The translations under genes were made by a program, and so were the position numbers. The notes beneath the pieces are model-generated. The model searched no databases. It had not been told where the DNA came from and saw only the letters and a program-made list of their open reading frames with translations. This document shows, in pieces, positions 41,280-54,285 of a stretch of 64,000 nt of DNA. The stretch's first letter is position 1; the number at the start of each line of letters is the position of its first letter. The stretch comes from Torymus aiolomorphi (taxonomy: Eukaryota; Arthropoda; Insecta; Hymenoptera; Torymidae), in the NCBI GenBank assembly GCA_036365515.1, contig CM070877.1, positions 13,398,601 to 13,462,600 of the forward strand. The letters are read 5' to 3'.

Positions 41280-41830
41280 AATAATCAAACAAAATCTCTG
41301 ATCCTTTCAACAACAATATTAAACAAAAAAAGTAAATTATTTTTATGCACTCAAGAAAAATCCACCGCATTACAAAAGGAAACCCAAAAGCAAAAATAAA
41401 TACCACCCCATCGATTGCCACTTTTACATACTTCATCGTCTCCCCTCACCCAGGGCAGCCCTCCAGACCCCCGATAAAATTTTTAAAATATTTCTTTATA
41501 TCGAGCAGTCAAGCACCGGCTCAGATGACGCCGCCGAATCGTGCGCGTGGCAGATAAAATCGATCTGTACGCACAGGACGCGCGATGCATAAATAAGAAA
41601 TTCAGGAGAGTAGCGCGCGCAGTTTCGAGAGTCGTTCGGTCGCGACAAAACTCTAAACGATAAGCCGCGCACATCTGTGTCTGTGCATGCGAACGACGCG
41701 AGCTTATTGTGCGATGCGGGTGAAACGTGGAGAGATGAGTTTTTGCTTTTGATGCTCGAATTGGGCATATTGTGCAGGAGCGCGTGTGCGCGATTCGTGT
41801 ATTTTTAAAGCATCGAGCTCGATGGCTTTA
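41280..41830. other. Intronic GC-rich island with skew switch
   Basis: C/A-rich at 41281-41480, CpG core, G/T-rich at 41690-41830. It is followed directly by a small MITE. Confidence 0.5.
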
Positions 41831-41843
41831 TTTAGCGATGGAA

Positions 41844-42040
41844 CCCTGGTAGAAAATTAACCATATTTTATAGCAAACGTGTTATTTAAATGGAAGCATT
41901 TTTAGCAAAAATCATAATGCAAAAATAATATAATTCATCTAAAAGTTCTACTGTTACTTAAAATACATATTTTATGAAGTGTAAATTCCATAATTTATTT
42001 CCGAAAAATAGCTAGCTTCTGGTTAACATTTCTACCAGGG
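41844..42040. mobile_element. MITE-like element, 197 bp
   Basis: CCCTGGTAGAAA at the left end is matched by TTTCTACCAGGG at the right end, with further pairing just inside (AACC / GGTT). The interior is AT-rich and non-coding. No convincing target duplication was read. Confidence 0.7.
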
Positions 42041-43039
42041 TAGAAGTACTGATACTGCGAAAACTAATTGTAATTGGTATAATAGCAAAGCCTTTGACAG
42101 ACAATTATACCTCAAACTAATTGAAAGTAATATAATATCATTAACTACTTAATAAAGCACTTATTCAAGATAATTAATTGGCACCTAAGTAAATTTTAAC
42201 ACAATTACTAACTCTATTAAATATGTACACCTGTTTAATTAAAACAATTGTTACTTTATATCACTAATAATTCATAAAGTAGTTAAAAAATTCATAACTT
42301 TTGAAGCTTAGTCTTACTCATAAATAAATGTAGAGGTTGCCTTAAACAATTATAAACTACAATATTAAATTTTATGATTGCTAGCGGTAATCAATATTGA
42401 AATAATTTTAACGTAGTTTGACTGTATACTTAAGTTATGACGTGCCTATCAATTTGTTCCTAACGATTACCATTTTGAAAATTGTCAATTTTAATCCCAT
42501 CATAGGATATCGATATAGCTTATCGATGATTTATGAATAAGTAATTAATGCTTTGTATTTGCTAATTATAATATATTGATAGCTAATTGCAGATGACTGA
42601 TCAGTAACAACTGCCTAACCGAACGAATAACCGTAAGATGATTCATGAGTGAGACTATATTTCTCGAAAAATTGTTTCACAAATGGGACGAAACTGGACG
42701 ATTTCCACCAGGGATTCAAAGTGAGAAATGAAAAAAAAAATTTTATTTTAAAAAATGACCTGACAATCTTTAAGAGGAAATATATTAGTAAATGTCTGTT
42801 CTAATAAATGGTAGAACTAATCACTAATGATGTAGTTGTTATTTACTGAAATATTGATCATATATATACAGTACTTAAATGTCAACCCTCAGCTCAATCA
42901 AAAGACGTATTACTCCTTCATCAACATTAACTACAGATTTTCTAGTAATTCCATCACAATCCCGATTACAAGCATCTACGAAAAACTCTAATAATTTTAT
43001 TAGGCAATCCCGCTCGGCGCACCAAACTTTTCTCGCAAC
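42041..43039. other. AT-rich intron with homeodomain-like TAATTA motifs
   Basis: AT-rich, non-coding. TAATTA/TTAATTG-type motifs and a near-palindromic ATCGATATAGCTTATCGAT (42509-42527) stand out, but this density is not far from expectation in AT-rich DNA. Confidence 0.3.
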
Positions 43040-43930
43040 ACCCATAAATTCTAATAACCAATCGCCTCCCGCCAGCTACACCCAACAAATAGAATAAAAC
43101 ACTACCCTTCAAATTAATTAGCACCCCATCTCCACCCCCATTCAGTCGCGCCACACACTCGTGCCAATTAATCGCTGCATTCTTCCGAAACTCCTCCCAC
43201 CTACTTTGACAATAAGCCGGTCACCTGCAGCTCCCACTCTCTACTCGTAATGACATCGAGCGCGTGCGCGTATGAAACAATGAGCGTATAGTCGGTCGGT
43301 CGCTGGCGCGCGCGCGCGCGCGGGCATAAATATACCGGGACAATGAGGGGAGGACGGACTCTCTCTCTGTCGCGAGTAATATACCTCGCGCGGCAACCAT
43401 TGTTCCACGGCGACAGGGAAACGCATTTTTCCGTTAACGTTCCATTTCCGCGTTATGCTGCCTCCGTTTTTCCCCTCTCTGCCCCCTTCTGCTACTCGCG
43501 CGCGCGTCTCGGTTTTAATAATCGCCGAAGGAATGTCAGCCGCGCGCTTTATCTCTGAGAGAGCTGTGTGTTGCGGGGCGGCGCTGCTACACACACACAC
43601 ACACGCACGCACACACACACACACAACAATTAAGGGCTTATCTGCGAGCGAACGAGATGGTCTTCGTAGCTGTAAACTTGGCGCGTTTAATAATGAAATT
43701 GTGAGTGTCTCACGCGCGAGCACGTGAGAGAGGATGGAGATAGCGAGGGAAATCGTTCCGGGGATGTGTGTACGTGTGTTAATTAAGTATTCCGATTTTC
43801 CGAACGATGTTGTAGGAGGTGGTTTAGGGGAATCTATACTTTTTATTGTGATCGGCAGATATGGTTGAGGTTTTACGATGCGAGTGACGGAAGTTATTAT
43901 TTGAAATACTTCTTATTGAGGTAATACTAA
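43040..43930. other. Intronic GC-rich island with CG and AC microsatellites
   Basis: C/A-rich at 43060-43220, a GCGCGCGCGCGCGCG run at 43307-43321, an AC tract at 43589-43624, then G/T-rich at 43730-43900. Several open frames, all without motifs. Confidence 0.55.
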
Positions 43931-44449
43931 TGGTTGTAAATCATGAACACTCTGCGATATAATCAGGGAAGTTTGTGAGATCGCTGGAAGAGTACTTGGA
44001 ATTATTCATTTCAGTGATTACAACTAGCATATCATTCAGTAGTAAAATTAAGTAGGTATAATCAGACAATACGTGTTACGGTAATTATTGATTTTGTTCA
44101 TTTCTACGTATTACTAAAGCAACGATATCTCGGTACAACAAAGTCTGACTGCATTTGACACGTTATACCTATACTTTGTTCCTTTTACTGTAACGGGAAC
44201 CTTCAGTTACATTCTGACATACTTTGACATTTGAAATTCTGGCAGGATTTTTGCTAAAATTTGTATCTAACCTATTTTCTACCAGATTAGTCTTTTTCCG
44301 GTAATTAAAAGATCATTAGTTGCACCTGTTTCAAAATGAAAGATACTATAATATAAAGAATTAAATTAAAGGTAAAGTAACATAAAGTAAAATTATCTAT
44401 ATATTTTCTCGTCCATAGTGAATTTCATTATATAAAGCAATAATTAGAA

Positions 44450-45190
44450 AAGTTGACAAACGAAAGAACACATTACTTGTCGTTTGACGCGATTTTCGAC
44501 AATATACCTACAATTTCACGCAGTACAAATAACAACTGCATTATTTTTACCAATATCAATTCCAAAATCCCGGACGTTTTGATCTTATCAACCCCACCAT
44601 TGAAACTCCCAAAGACACTCGCATTCGAAACTCGGAACGATCCCCCATTACGCGCATCCGAAACCCCGGCTTCCTCTGCTATCTCTCGCCCACTATACCC
44701 CAAACATAAACACACAGACACACGTGTAATTGGAATTTGAATTTTCACTTGTAACTCCCCGTTGCCGCCGCCTCCGTAGCTGCGCGCGCGCGTCCGCGTG
44801 ACCCGATTTGTCGCGTCGATATTTCATTGCCGGAGAGCAAGAGAGGGAAACTCATGTGGGCAAGGTCGCGCGGGGAGAAACGCGAAACTTGAGGGACGTA
44901 TGGTGGCGGCGGTGGTGTTTCGGAAAAAGGTCGAGTGGCTGGATATAGAGGCGGGAGAGATAGTTGACGGCTATTCGGAGTCGGAGAGTGAGTTTGACCT
45001 GATTTTGTTCGGGGGTTTTGAATGAGAATGAGGGGTTGCTCGGATTTTTTGGGCGGAAGGGGATGAGATGGCGGGAAGGACGATGCGGTTTAAGAAGTGG
45101 CTGGGGGGCTTAGTTGTTTGGGAACAGGTGCGAGATAATTTCGAGTTTGTTTTCGAAATGCTCATTTGTAAGGGTTGGAAATAAATAAAG
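44450..45190. other. Intronic GC-rich island with skew switch
   Basis: C/A-rich at 44500-44770, a GCGCGCGCG core near 44781, strongly G-rich at 44880-45120. Open frames on both strands reflect the skew. Confidence 0.55.
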
Positions 45191-45639
45191 TATGTTTTTG
45201 TTTATTTGGAATATTACAATTTTATTTATTGATATTTTTTTAATTCTATAAAAATTGAAGAAAAAAATATAATTTAGTAAAATATGTTTAATTTTATTAG
45301 ATGATCATAATTTTGTTTATTCAACGATGATTTATAAGGAAATATAAGTGAATCTCTACGATATGAACGCATGGTATGACATAACCTCAACATTTTCATA
45401 CCATAAGCCCGACCATATTGCGCGCGAAATTTATAAGCACACGCTGCGCGGATAAAGGCCGACGCGCAATATGAATAAATAAATAAAATATTAAAGAGGC
45501 ATTTGGGAGTTTTTGATCAGGTACACGTCGTTGTGTAAACTGCAACAGGTTACCTACCGTTCAACAGAGAAGCTTATAACTTCTGTAATATCAGCTTTTA
45601 GGACGCTATAAAGCATATTGCGCATACCGACGGGGATGC

Positions 45640-46740
45640 TGCCTAACAATGCACTTCCTCGTACCGTTTTCCCGTTGTTTAATAAAAAAGCCTACTTTAA
45701 TTTCCGCGCTCGCTGCATCAAAATACATAAACTTTGCGCGCCAACCTCTTGATGGAGCTCATGAAAATATTCATAGCGACGGAAAAGGTATATACGCGCT
45801 CCGCAATCAAGACTCTTTTTTTTTTTACCGAGAGACAGCGCGTGTCCCGACAGGATTTCATCCCGGCGACAAATTGACGAATATTCTTGTCCCCGGGAGA
45901 TGAGAAAATATTTTTTTTTGTCGACGTCGTCGTCGCGCACATGGATGAATGGCCATTATAAAGGGAGGACAGGAAGGATTTATATAGGACTCGACGGAAT
46001 TAGCTCTCGGAAGTTTAAAAATAAAATTTTTCTTTCACGGCACGTATACGCGACGCTCTCCTGGTGTAATACTAAACGTTACATCCGTAGAGGTAGAGAA
46101 GTAAACCGAACTTCAAAGAAGTCATTTCTCACGGGTGGTCTAATGAATCTCTACGGCCGAAGACTACGCGAACTAACTTGTCGCCGGAATGAATCATTAC
46201 GCGGTCTTTTTTCTAATTAACGGGGGCAATTCGCCCACCGAATGTAGACTCTCAACTATGGTTTAACATGAGCACCATAATTAAAGGAGCTCCAAGGGCT
46301 TCTCATGTACACCGAATACGCTATATAATGTGCATCGCGTATACCTTAAGCTTTGGAATCCTATTATTACATAAAGCTACTTAGCGGGCGGCTGCAATCT
46401 CGCTCGCGTAATTTCACGGTATCGAATAGTCTCCGGAGGAAAAACTCGCGTGCACAGGGTCTTTAATTAAAAAGGAAAATTAGACGGGAGAGAGAGTCGT
46501 TAAAGCCGTTCCGGCAGTGGCGGGAGAGGAAGGCTTAATCAGTTGATTGACATATTTTTTCGCGGAGGCTGTAGGAGCGCAAGTGCCCAGGTGCAGGCCG
46601 GAGGAAAAAATGCCCGGTTTAATTGGGAAAATACCGGCTTGGTAGGGTCGACCGATCGATGCGAATGCTCTTTACTGGGGAATTAGAGTTGTAAGTTGGT
46701 GTAAAGTTGGTGAGGAAGGTTAAGAGCAAGGAAATAATTT
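45640..46740. other. GC-richer intronic segment, broad skew change
   Basis: CpG-containing sequence with C excess near 45640-45740 and G excess near 46550-46730. The middle is mixed, so the boundary is less sharp than in other islands. No exon recognised. Confidence 0.35.
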
Positions 46741-48639
46741 TTGTAGTGATACAATAGTAGTGAAAGAAATTTTAAAAAGATTGTGAAGACTGTTAGAAGA
46801 GTTCAAGGAATGTGTTAAATTTCTCAAGTTTGTTAATTTTTTTTTTGATTCGTTGGAATCGGAAAGTAGCTCAAAAAAATGCTATTGTTACGTCAGTTTT
46901 AGTGGAAAACAATGTTTATCAAATTTTACAAGATGTATGAAAAGAATATTAAAATAACATCTCATAAATTCTTAAAATAAAATCTTATAAAGCGAGGAAG
47001 AAATAAGACATTGAATTTACGATACTAATATGCAAACATGATGACACGTCTGTAATGTACGACGAAAAATTCCAATAAGCTACGAAACAACGCGTCATGT
47101 AAACCGTATGCAGGAATTTTACAATATTCCAGCGAGTCTTGAATTCGTTTTTCCGTAAAGTTCCTACGTTTTTTCGTACTTTTTACGCATTTCTTTGGAA
47201 AAGATTCCTTTTTCTGCGGTGAAATTCTAGGCCAGAGTTTGCACAACGGATCTGGGCCGGTTGTTTTTATAATTACAAACTCTGCAATTTTTTTTTTTAC
47301 TTTAATTAATGCAATCAATTAACGTCGAGCTGCGGCGCTGAATTAAAATAATTCTTTCTGCGCTTCGCGTAAATTCAGGGAAATTTTCTTCTTTGTAAAA
47401 TTTTATGTATAAACCATTCCGGATAAAAGGAGGGAAGTGAAATTTACTTTGTTGTTCGAATTATTGACTAGTGCGAATTTCAATTATTTGTCTTTCTTTT
47501 ATTTGATGGTTATTTATAGCAGAGAATATGTTATAAAAGTAAAAAAAGGTGTATATTTGCAATATAGACTTCAAAGAAAAAAATATCATTGATATATAGA
47601 AGAAAAGTTTTCTAATTAATTTTATAAAATAATACTTATAATAATTAAATAAATACCAAATATTATAGCATAAAAATTGATATATTTATTTAAAATACAA
47701 AGATATTTTCAGTTCTAAAAAAAAAAAAAAATAAACCAATTTCCATCTCGAAATCATCACTTCCGAACCTATTTAGTATCTTTTTATTTTCAAATTTACT
47801 TTTACTTATTAATGTAAACAATTTTCCCAGTATTCTTATGAGCTCAAAAGCCAGTTTTTCCTGGTATTGCGATATTAATACCTCGGATGGTCTACATTCG
47901 AGATGGAAATTATGAATTGCGTGAGGTAATTACATTTTACGAGTAGATAATGAATACATAAACTTTGAGTAATTAGCACCCACAACATCGTATCTAGGGA
48001 CCGATACCGGTATTTTAAAATTTTTTACAACCAACTTTAATTTCTCATAAATGAAAAATGAAAATTATTTAATTAATCAAATAGTATCATGAATATATGA
48101 GAAGCTTACAATAGATTAAATAGGATGAAAGAAAGGTAGAACATTAAATAATTAAATTAATGAAGAATACCAGTATATCTATCTCTAAATACGATGATAT
48201 TGTTGAGTTTTACTAAAGTTCTATTATAACATTTAATTATTACACACTATTGATATTTTTACTTTATAATTGAAAAAAATTCTGTTGCAACTGAATTTCA
48301 TGCGACAAAAAAGTACTACAGTAAAAATTCACTTGAATATTTGTAGTTTTCACTATTTCTATTTTATTGACTCTTAACAATATTTTTATTTCATCAAGTA
48401 TTCATTTGCGATATGACCGTATGCTATTGGCAATATAGAATATCATAGTATTTTAGATATTTTTCCGCGAATTTCCAAAACTCTATTGGAAAAAAATTTT
48501 TCGAAAATTCAGTCTATTTGTGGACTTTATTTGATTATATATCTTTTAAAAGAAGAGTTATTTTAAAGAAAAATTAAAAACTCCTCTTATTTTTCATATG
48601 TATTACAAAAACTGCTCAAAAACATCAATTGCAACAGAA
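46741..48639. other. AT-rich intron sequence, nothing recognised
   Basis: No exon, RNA gene or transposon termini found. It includes an A-rich run near 47718-47731. Confidence 0.45.
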
Positions 48640-48880
48640 CCCCGTAACCCTAGATCTAAAACCCCGTACTTCCTAGCCCTTTACTTCCAAAATTACACCC
48701 ACTACATTCTACCCGCCTCTAAACTACACCATCTTAAAATACCGGCATCGACTGATCCCATCACCCACTAACACTAACAATAATAATATATACCCATCCC
48801 CACGACAACAGAAGAAGAAGAAGAATAATAATATATAACAACAACATCAAGATATCGCCCATGACATTATCGGCGTTTAC

Positions 48881-49165
48881 CTTACGTGACTGCTCATTCG
48901 CGGCGAAAAGCTCATCTCAGGTGAGGTGATCGGGCGGGTCGTGGGCCCGGTAGCTCGTCGGCAGCGGTCCGCTCCTCCTGCCGAATCCAGCGTGGCCATG
49001 GCCGTGGGCGTCCTCGTCGCGCGCGGCGAGGCAGAGGACGCAGGCCTTGTTGGTGCAGCGGCCCTCGTGGTCGGCGCCCCAGAGCGTGCGCACGACCGAT
49101 ATTGAGAGCCGGCGCAGACGCTCCTCGCCCTCCGCCCCGCCGGCGTCGAGCTCGCTACGCGTCAT
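48881..49165 (-). CDS. Candidate N-terminal coding exon of SK, with in-frame TGA
   Basis: The minus-strand frame from the ATG at 49165 (G at -3; in-frame stop upstream at 49228-49226) encodes MTRSELDAGGAEGEERLRR, then LSISVVRTLWGADHEGRC, a CTNKACVLC cysteine cluster, a His/Gly stretch and PLPTSYRAHDPPDHLT. Codons are almost all G/C-ending, as in the S1 exon. A TGA follows at 48919-48917. The same frame then reads DELFAANEQSRK to a donor AAG|GTAAAC (exon end 48881) in phase 0, which is what the S1 exon needs. A second donor 5 bases upstream (exon end 48886) is phase 0 for a short frame starting at 48911 (MSFSPRMSSH). Assignment to SK rests on strand, order, codon bias and phase, not on recognised homology. 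Confidence 0.45.
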
Positions 49166-49228
49166 CGCGCCCACGCTTCCGGTGCGCGGCGCCGAGAGCC
49201 TTGACTTAGCTATCTTGACGGTTGCTTA

Positions 49229-49540
49229 GGACAGCTTGGCGAGATGAATTGTATTTCGCTGGTTGTTGGTTGGTTGAGGGGAGTGTCTTTTTTTTTGTTT
49301 TGGTCACTGGTGATGCGGTGGTGTCACGAGCACTGGGAGGTGAAGAACGACGGAGTCGGTGACGACAGAGTCGGGGCTAGACTAGTGTTGGTCGGGGTAA
49401 TGGTTTGGTTGGTCGGTCTAGAAATGAATCGGAGGTATTTTGGTGGAAATCAGTTGCGAGTGTGGTACTTTGGTGAAGAAAGATGGTGGAAATTGGTGGG
49501 AATAGTTTTGGTTGAGGATGAAAACAGATTTTTATTGTGA
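49229..49540. other. G/T-rich flank, possible SK 5' untranslated sequence
   Basis: Strongly G/T-rich on the plus strand (C/A-rich on the minus strand), directly upstream of the candidate first exon. It could be 5' UTR or promoter-proximal sequence. The 98-codon plus-strand frame here is Val/Gly/Trp/Leu-rich, as expected from G/T-rich DNA. Confidence 0.35.
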
Positions 49541-51490
49541 TAATATAGTCTGTTGTTATTGTAAATGGAACTATTCACACTAATTGCCAACATCTGTTTT
49601 CTCGGTGTCTAGAAATACACTTGCAACTGATATGAGTAAAATAACTCTGATTCATTTTACAATTTATTATCCGCACTCAGTTTTCCTGTGCACGAAAAAC
49701 CAGATGATAAAACAACGTAAAATATTCATGTTTATGAGATAAAAGATTACTTAGCAAATTCTATAAATAGATTTTAAGCAAAAAAACTTGCTTGGGAGAA
49801 AGAAATAACGATCTGACATGAATTTTTGGCGCACTTTACCATCTGCATTTTCCACATGGCGAAATATGATTTCTTTTCTTCCGTACGAATGCGACGTTTC
49901 TCCCGGTGTGTCTGTTGCCAAATACCATTTAAAATTCGCAAACTTTCTCCGTACCGACGCGAAAAGTTATACTGTCTTTTAACCTAAACAGACATTAACG
50001 ACGAGTATAATGTTTTTGCAATTTCTTTTTTTAATCTTTAAAAATCATATGAATACATATTTGTTATCGGAAGTATTATTATTCATACAAACTTCTTGAT
50101 TTTTGGCCTGGCAGACACTTTGTTACGCTATAATTTATTCTATTTTCGGAAAAATAAAAGTGACGAATGAAAACGTTATTTCACTGTTGATTAGCATGTT
50201 CAAACTGATTGGATCCTTGTATGAATATTTAAAGCGGCGTTAACCGAGTCTGCATATAAATTTTTCAGCGGTTTTATATTTATTGTAGAAAAGAGGCGCG
50301 ATTCGACGTCGATGATAAAAGACTCCAGATTAAACAGGAGTTTGCTTTACGTGTCAACACTTTTAAAAATATTTTCGTTGGCCCATCATTTATTAATAAA
50401 TAGTTTATTAATAGTTTTTGGATTTTAGAACTGATTTTACAGGTGTTATTAGTTTCCCGTCTCATTTTCGCGCTAATGAATCACGTTAAGCAGGAAACTA
50501 TACACCCAGTATTATTGAGTTGAGCCGTCTACTTAAGTTATTCGCTATTCATAATTAACTTCCCAATTTACAACCTAATTATCGTTTTTAACAAGCTATT
50601 TAATTGACAAACTTCCTCGCTCTCCTGATTATCTAATAATTTTTCCACATTTAGCGCCAATATATACTTTCTCCGATTATAATTTTAGTTTTCGAACTTC
50701 CCGTTTATTAACCGATCGCATTAATTTTTCACCGGCTCATCATTTAAGCACCTGATCTATATACGGACTACGGAACTTCTTCTTTCGCAACTTCTCATCT
50801 CATTATCGAGCCTCTCGTCACTTCATAATAATTAAACGCGGAACACTTGGTCGCGAATTCGACGAACGAAACTATGCAAGGCGCGCGAACTTTTCCCAGG
50901 GAGAATAATAAATTTCGGGGAAAAGTTTTTTCCGCGCTCGCGCGCGAGCTGCAGTCGAGTACTGCAAGTTTTATTTGCTTCCGCTCGTCAGAGTCGAAAA
51001 GTGGGCTTTATTCAAAATGCAACAGCGCGCGGAGGCGGACACGCGAGTGAGTTTGTTTAACGCGCCAAGTGTACGTGTGCGTTGGTGAATGAATATGTAT
51101 ACAGGGATGAGTTTTCTTTATTTGTTGCGAAAATTAATTTCGGCGGACCTGTCGCTTTGTGTTGCCATAATTGCGGAAGATGGCAAATTAAAATGTGAAA
51201 GGCAAGTTTGTCAAGTATGCGTAATTGTGATCGTGAGAGCGATAAATTGTATCGTTTGGAAAGTTTAATGAATGAGAAATATTTTAAAATAATATTGTTT
51301 TTTAAAGCAATTTAAATTTTAAATTGTAATGGCAAACTTATAGGTTTGATTCATTTATTTTTGCATATTACGTATACGCTACCGAGTACCATTAAAAATA
51401 CATAAATGTATGAAATGATTAATTGCTAGTAATTCGCAGTAACTCGATTATACTAATTGCTCAATTACACTCTTACAATTATTAAATGCC
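49541..51490. other. AT-rich flank with a CpG patch at 50820-51080
   Basis: No gene recognised. The CpG patch includes GCGCTCGCGCGCGAGCTGCAG near 50933-50953, a partly palindromic stretch. Confidence 0.4.
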
Positions 51491-52720
51491 ACCTAGTAAA
51501 ATTTGAAATTCAATAGCCACATCCATTATGGATTCATTCAAGGCACACAAATTACAACCTCGTAATCGCCTAAATCAATTTCACACACACAGACATTATT
51601 ATTATTAAACCATCCCTAAACTCTTTCCTCTTAAACACCTATAAAAGACGTGAAAAACATTGCGCTCATCGCAGTGTATCAAAAACAGTTAATCCTCATC
51701 TCTATTTCACAAACATTAATGCGCGTTAATCCCCCTCGAAATGTGCTCGTCGGAAAACATTTGCGCCATCCACATTCGCGAAAAAGTAACGGTAACACAG
51801 AACTGCACTTGAATAAACAAACAGAACAGCTGTCCGCGCGGTTTATTCGCGGGCCCGCTCTGTTTGTCCAGTAAGACGAGCTTTATGGCGGGCTTTTGTA
51901 TTTTTCGCGCGCTCGGAAGAGAGATAGATAGAGAGGGAGGGAAAGGGACAGAAGTAGGAGAGGAAGAGATTAGGGTGAAAAAAATGTACGCCGCCGACTC
52001 GTTATCTCGTTAGCGTTTATGATGCACATATCCGTAATCTCTTTAAGGGGATTGTCACCGCGCGCGCGTTCCACTTTTACCTCTCTTTCTATCTCCCTCC
52101 CTCCCTCTGCCTCTCCCCCCCCTCTCTCTCTTTCACTTCGTCGCGATTTTCGCGCGTATCGAAGTTTTTTCGCTCGCCCGCGCTCGCTCCGTGTGCGACT
52201 GTTTATTTTTTTCCTCCTCTTTTTGCCAAACAAACGTGCCCGACTGCGTACACACGCGCGCGCGGCGTCGGAGAAAACAATTCCGTAATGTCAAACACTT
52301 GTTTGATCGTCATAAATTCCAGTTCGATTTTGCCGAGTCTATTTCGTTTTTCTCTCTTTTGTTTTTCGAGGCCGACTTTTTCTCGTCACGAGAGGGGAGT
52401 GAAAAGAGAAATTGTTATACGCGGGGACAATTTGACGGTATTTACAGCGGCCGTCCGATGGCCGTCGATTTCGAGCGATTCCGCGTATTTTTTTTTTTTA
52501 TTTTGGAGAGGGGGCAGCAAGATGAAGAGTTTCGCGACAAACGGGTTAGTTAATGTTAATTGACAGTGATGCGCAAATTGAATTTCGAGCGTACATAGAA
52601 CGGATTGAAAAAAAAAACGCTCGGGGTTACGGCGGAATGGGAGCCCGATTCTAATGGTATCGAAATCAATTTAGTAGTCGATTGTAGCGTGGCGGATATA
52701 CACCGTCATTTGAATTGCTG
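51491..52720. other. GC-rich island with pyrimidine tract and skew switch
   Basis: C/A-rich at 51490-51640, CpG patches, a CTCCCTCCCTCCCTC tract at about 52090-52110, and G-rich from about 52390 to 52690. Overlapping frames on both strands are not gene-like. Confidence 0.5.
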
Positions 52721-53089
52721 TAGTCGTACCAGTGTGCATTATAATCGGCGCAGTCGCTAATCGTATTATAATTAAAGGCGACAACGTCGAATGGAGAATC
52801 GACGCCGTTGTTACCACCGCCAGATGGCGTCCATCGAATTACTGTAACTCTCTATAAAACTAGAAATGCACAAACTTATCGTAACATTACATTCTATGAA
52901 ATTCTATATCACTTGCAAAATTCGTATAATTATTATTCCGAGTAATCATCTATTATTATCAGCTATCACTACGAAAACTATATAAGCGAACATTCGAAAG
53001 AAGAGACTGTGTATATATCAGTGTGAAAAGTGAACGAGATGCAAGTTTATTTTGTACAAGAATTGTAAAGCAGATAAGCAGATATGTAG

Positions 53090-53720
53090 AAGAGAACATC
53101 CTATATTCCTCCATAATTCAATCAGCAGCTACCAGATGCAAAGAAACCCACTCCGATACTCATAACCCTTGCGCCAAAAGAAGCGGGCACATAGCAACAC
53201 CAACATGTATTCTCCTTCTACTTTGCGATGAGCCCGAGGCCGAAAAAGGAAAGGGGGGCTAGCTTCGCGGCTCCCATTGTACGGATGTTCTTTGGCGTTT
53301 TTGCCGGCACCCTAATCCCATTGTTTATGCATGCACTTAGTATATTGAACCGCGGGATTGAGAGTCGTAAATGGAGCGCGTCTTTGCTTTTCCGTGTATT
53401 AAAAAGTTGGCCTTATCGGGAGAATAGTATATGTGGTATGATGCGCGTAGGTGAGAGTGAGGTTAGGTATATTATGTACGTGTTATATTTCTTAGGGAGA
53501 AAATTGCACGTTGTTTTATTGAAATTGATAGGACAGCTCGGTGAGTTTGTGCCGGTATTTATTGCAATAATAGTAAATCTTGGGGGGTTGATGTATACAT
53601 CTTTTGGGATCAGTTTTTGGTGGATGAGGGGTATATGGCTAATCGCGCGGGACGCCGCGGTCATTCTAATAGTTCATGATTCCCCGGTCGTAATTGGCAG
53701 CGTAGGTAAAATGTGATGAA
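53090..53720. other. Skew-switch segment with a long hydrophobic plus-strand open frame
   Basis: C/A-rich at 53095-53220, then G/T-rich to 53720. An open frame of 162 codons (53228-53716) reads as hydrophobic, transmembrane-looking protein, but Val, Leu, Phe, Gly and Trp are what G/T-rich codons give. No family resemblance, promoter or splice structure was found. Confidence 0.4.
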
Positions 53721-53977
53721 TAGCGAGCGGGGCGATCATAAAGCTTCATATTCGCGTAATCCGAGGAAGTGAAGATTGATTGAAAACTAAAGTAATAGTT
53801 AAATATACTGTATTTATTCTTTATTTTTTTCAAATAAAAATGATAGCCGAAAAAGGTTAAGATATTTTGCTTCCTCCTAAAGGAAGCTTTGTGATAGTAA
53901 ATTTTTGAGTTGTTGTAAAAACATGTTATAATTGTGTTCCGAGGTGTTAGGAATCAAAATACATGGTTTTTGAAAAA

Positions 53978-54083
<106 letters not shown>

Positions 54084-54285
54084 CGCCTGGATCTCAGCTT
54101 CTACTCGGTCGATTTTGACCGGACAGGTCTCATTTTTTTTGTTTTCTTTGCGTGATGGCGGGTCAAAAATCTGTTTTTTGATTGGGACGATCCGTTTTTG
54201 TTTTTTTTCAAATTTTCGATTTTCTCAAAACTGTTTTTTGATTTTTTTAAATGATAGGATCGAGTTATTCGAATCTGATGGATAG

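Noticed and set aside
43241..43723. 160-codon minus-strand open frame
   Set aside because: It runs through the AC microsatellite (CVCVRACVCV) and CpG-rich sequence; compositional.
49244..49540. 98-codon plus-strand frame next to the candidate first SK exon
   Set aside because: G/T-rich composition gives its Val/Gly/Trp/Leu make-up. It lies opposite a likely 5' untranslated region.
53228..53716. 162-codon plus-strand open frame resembling a multi-pass membrane protein
   Set aside because: It lies in a G/T-rich flank, where random codons give Val, Leu, Phe, Gly and Trp. No family motif, no splice or promoter support.
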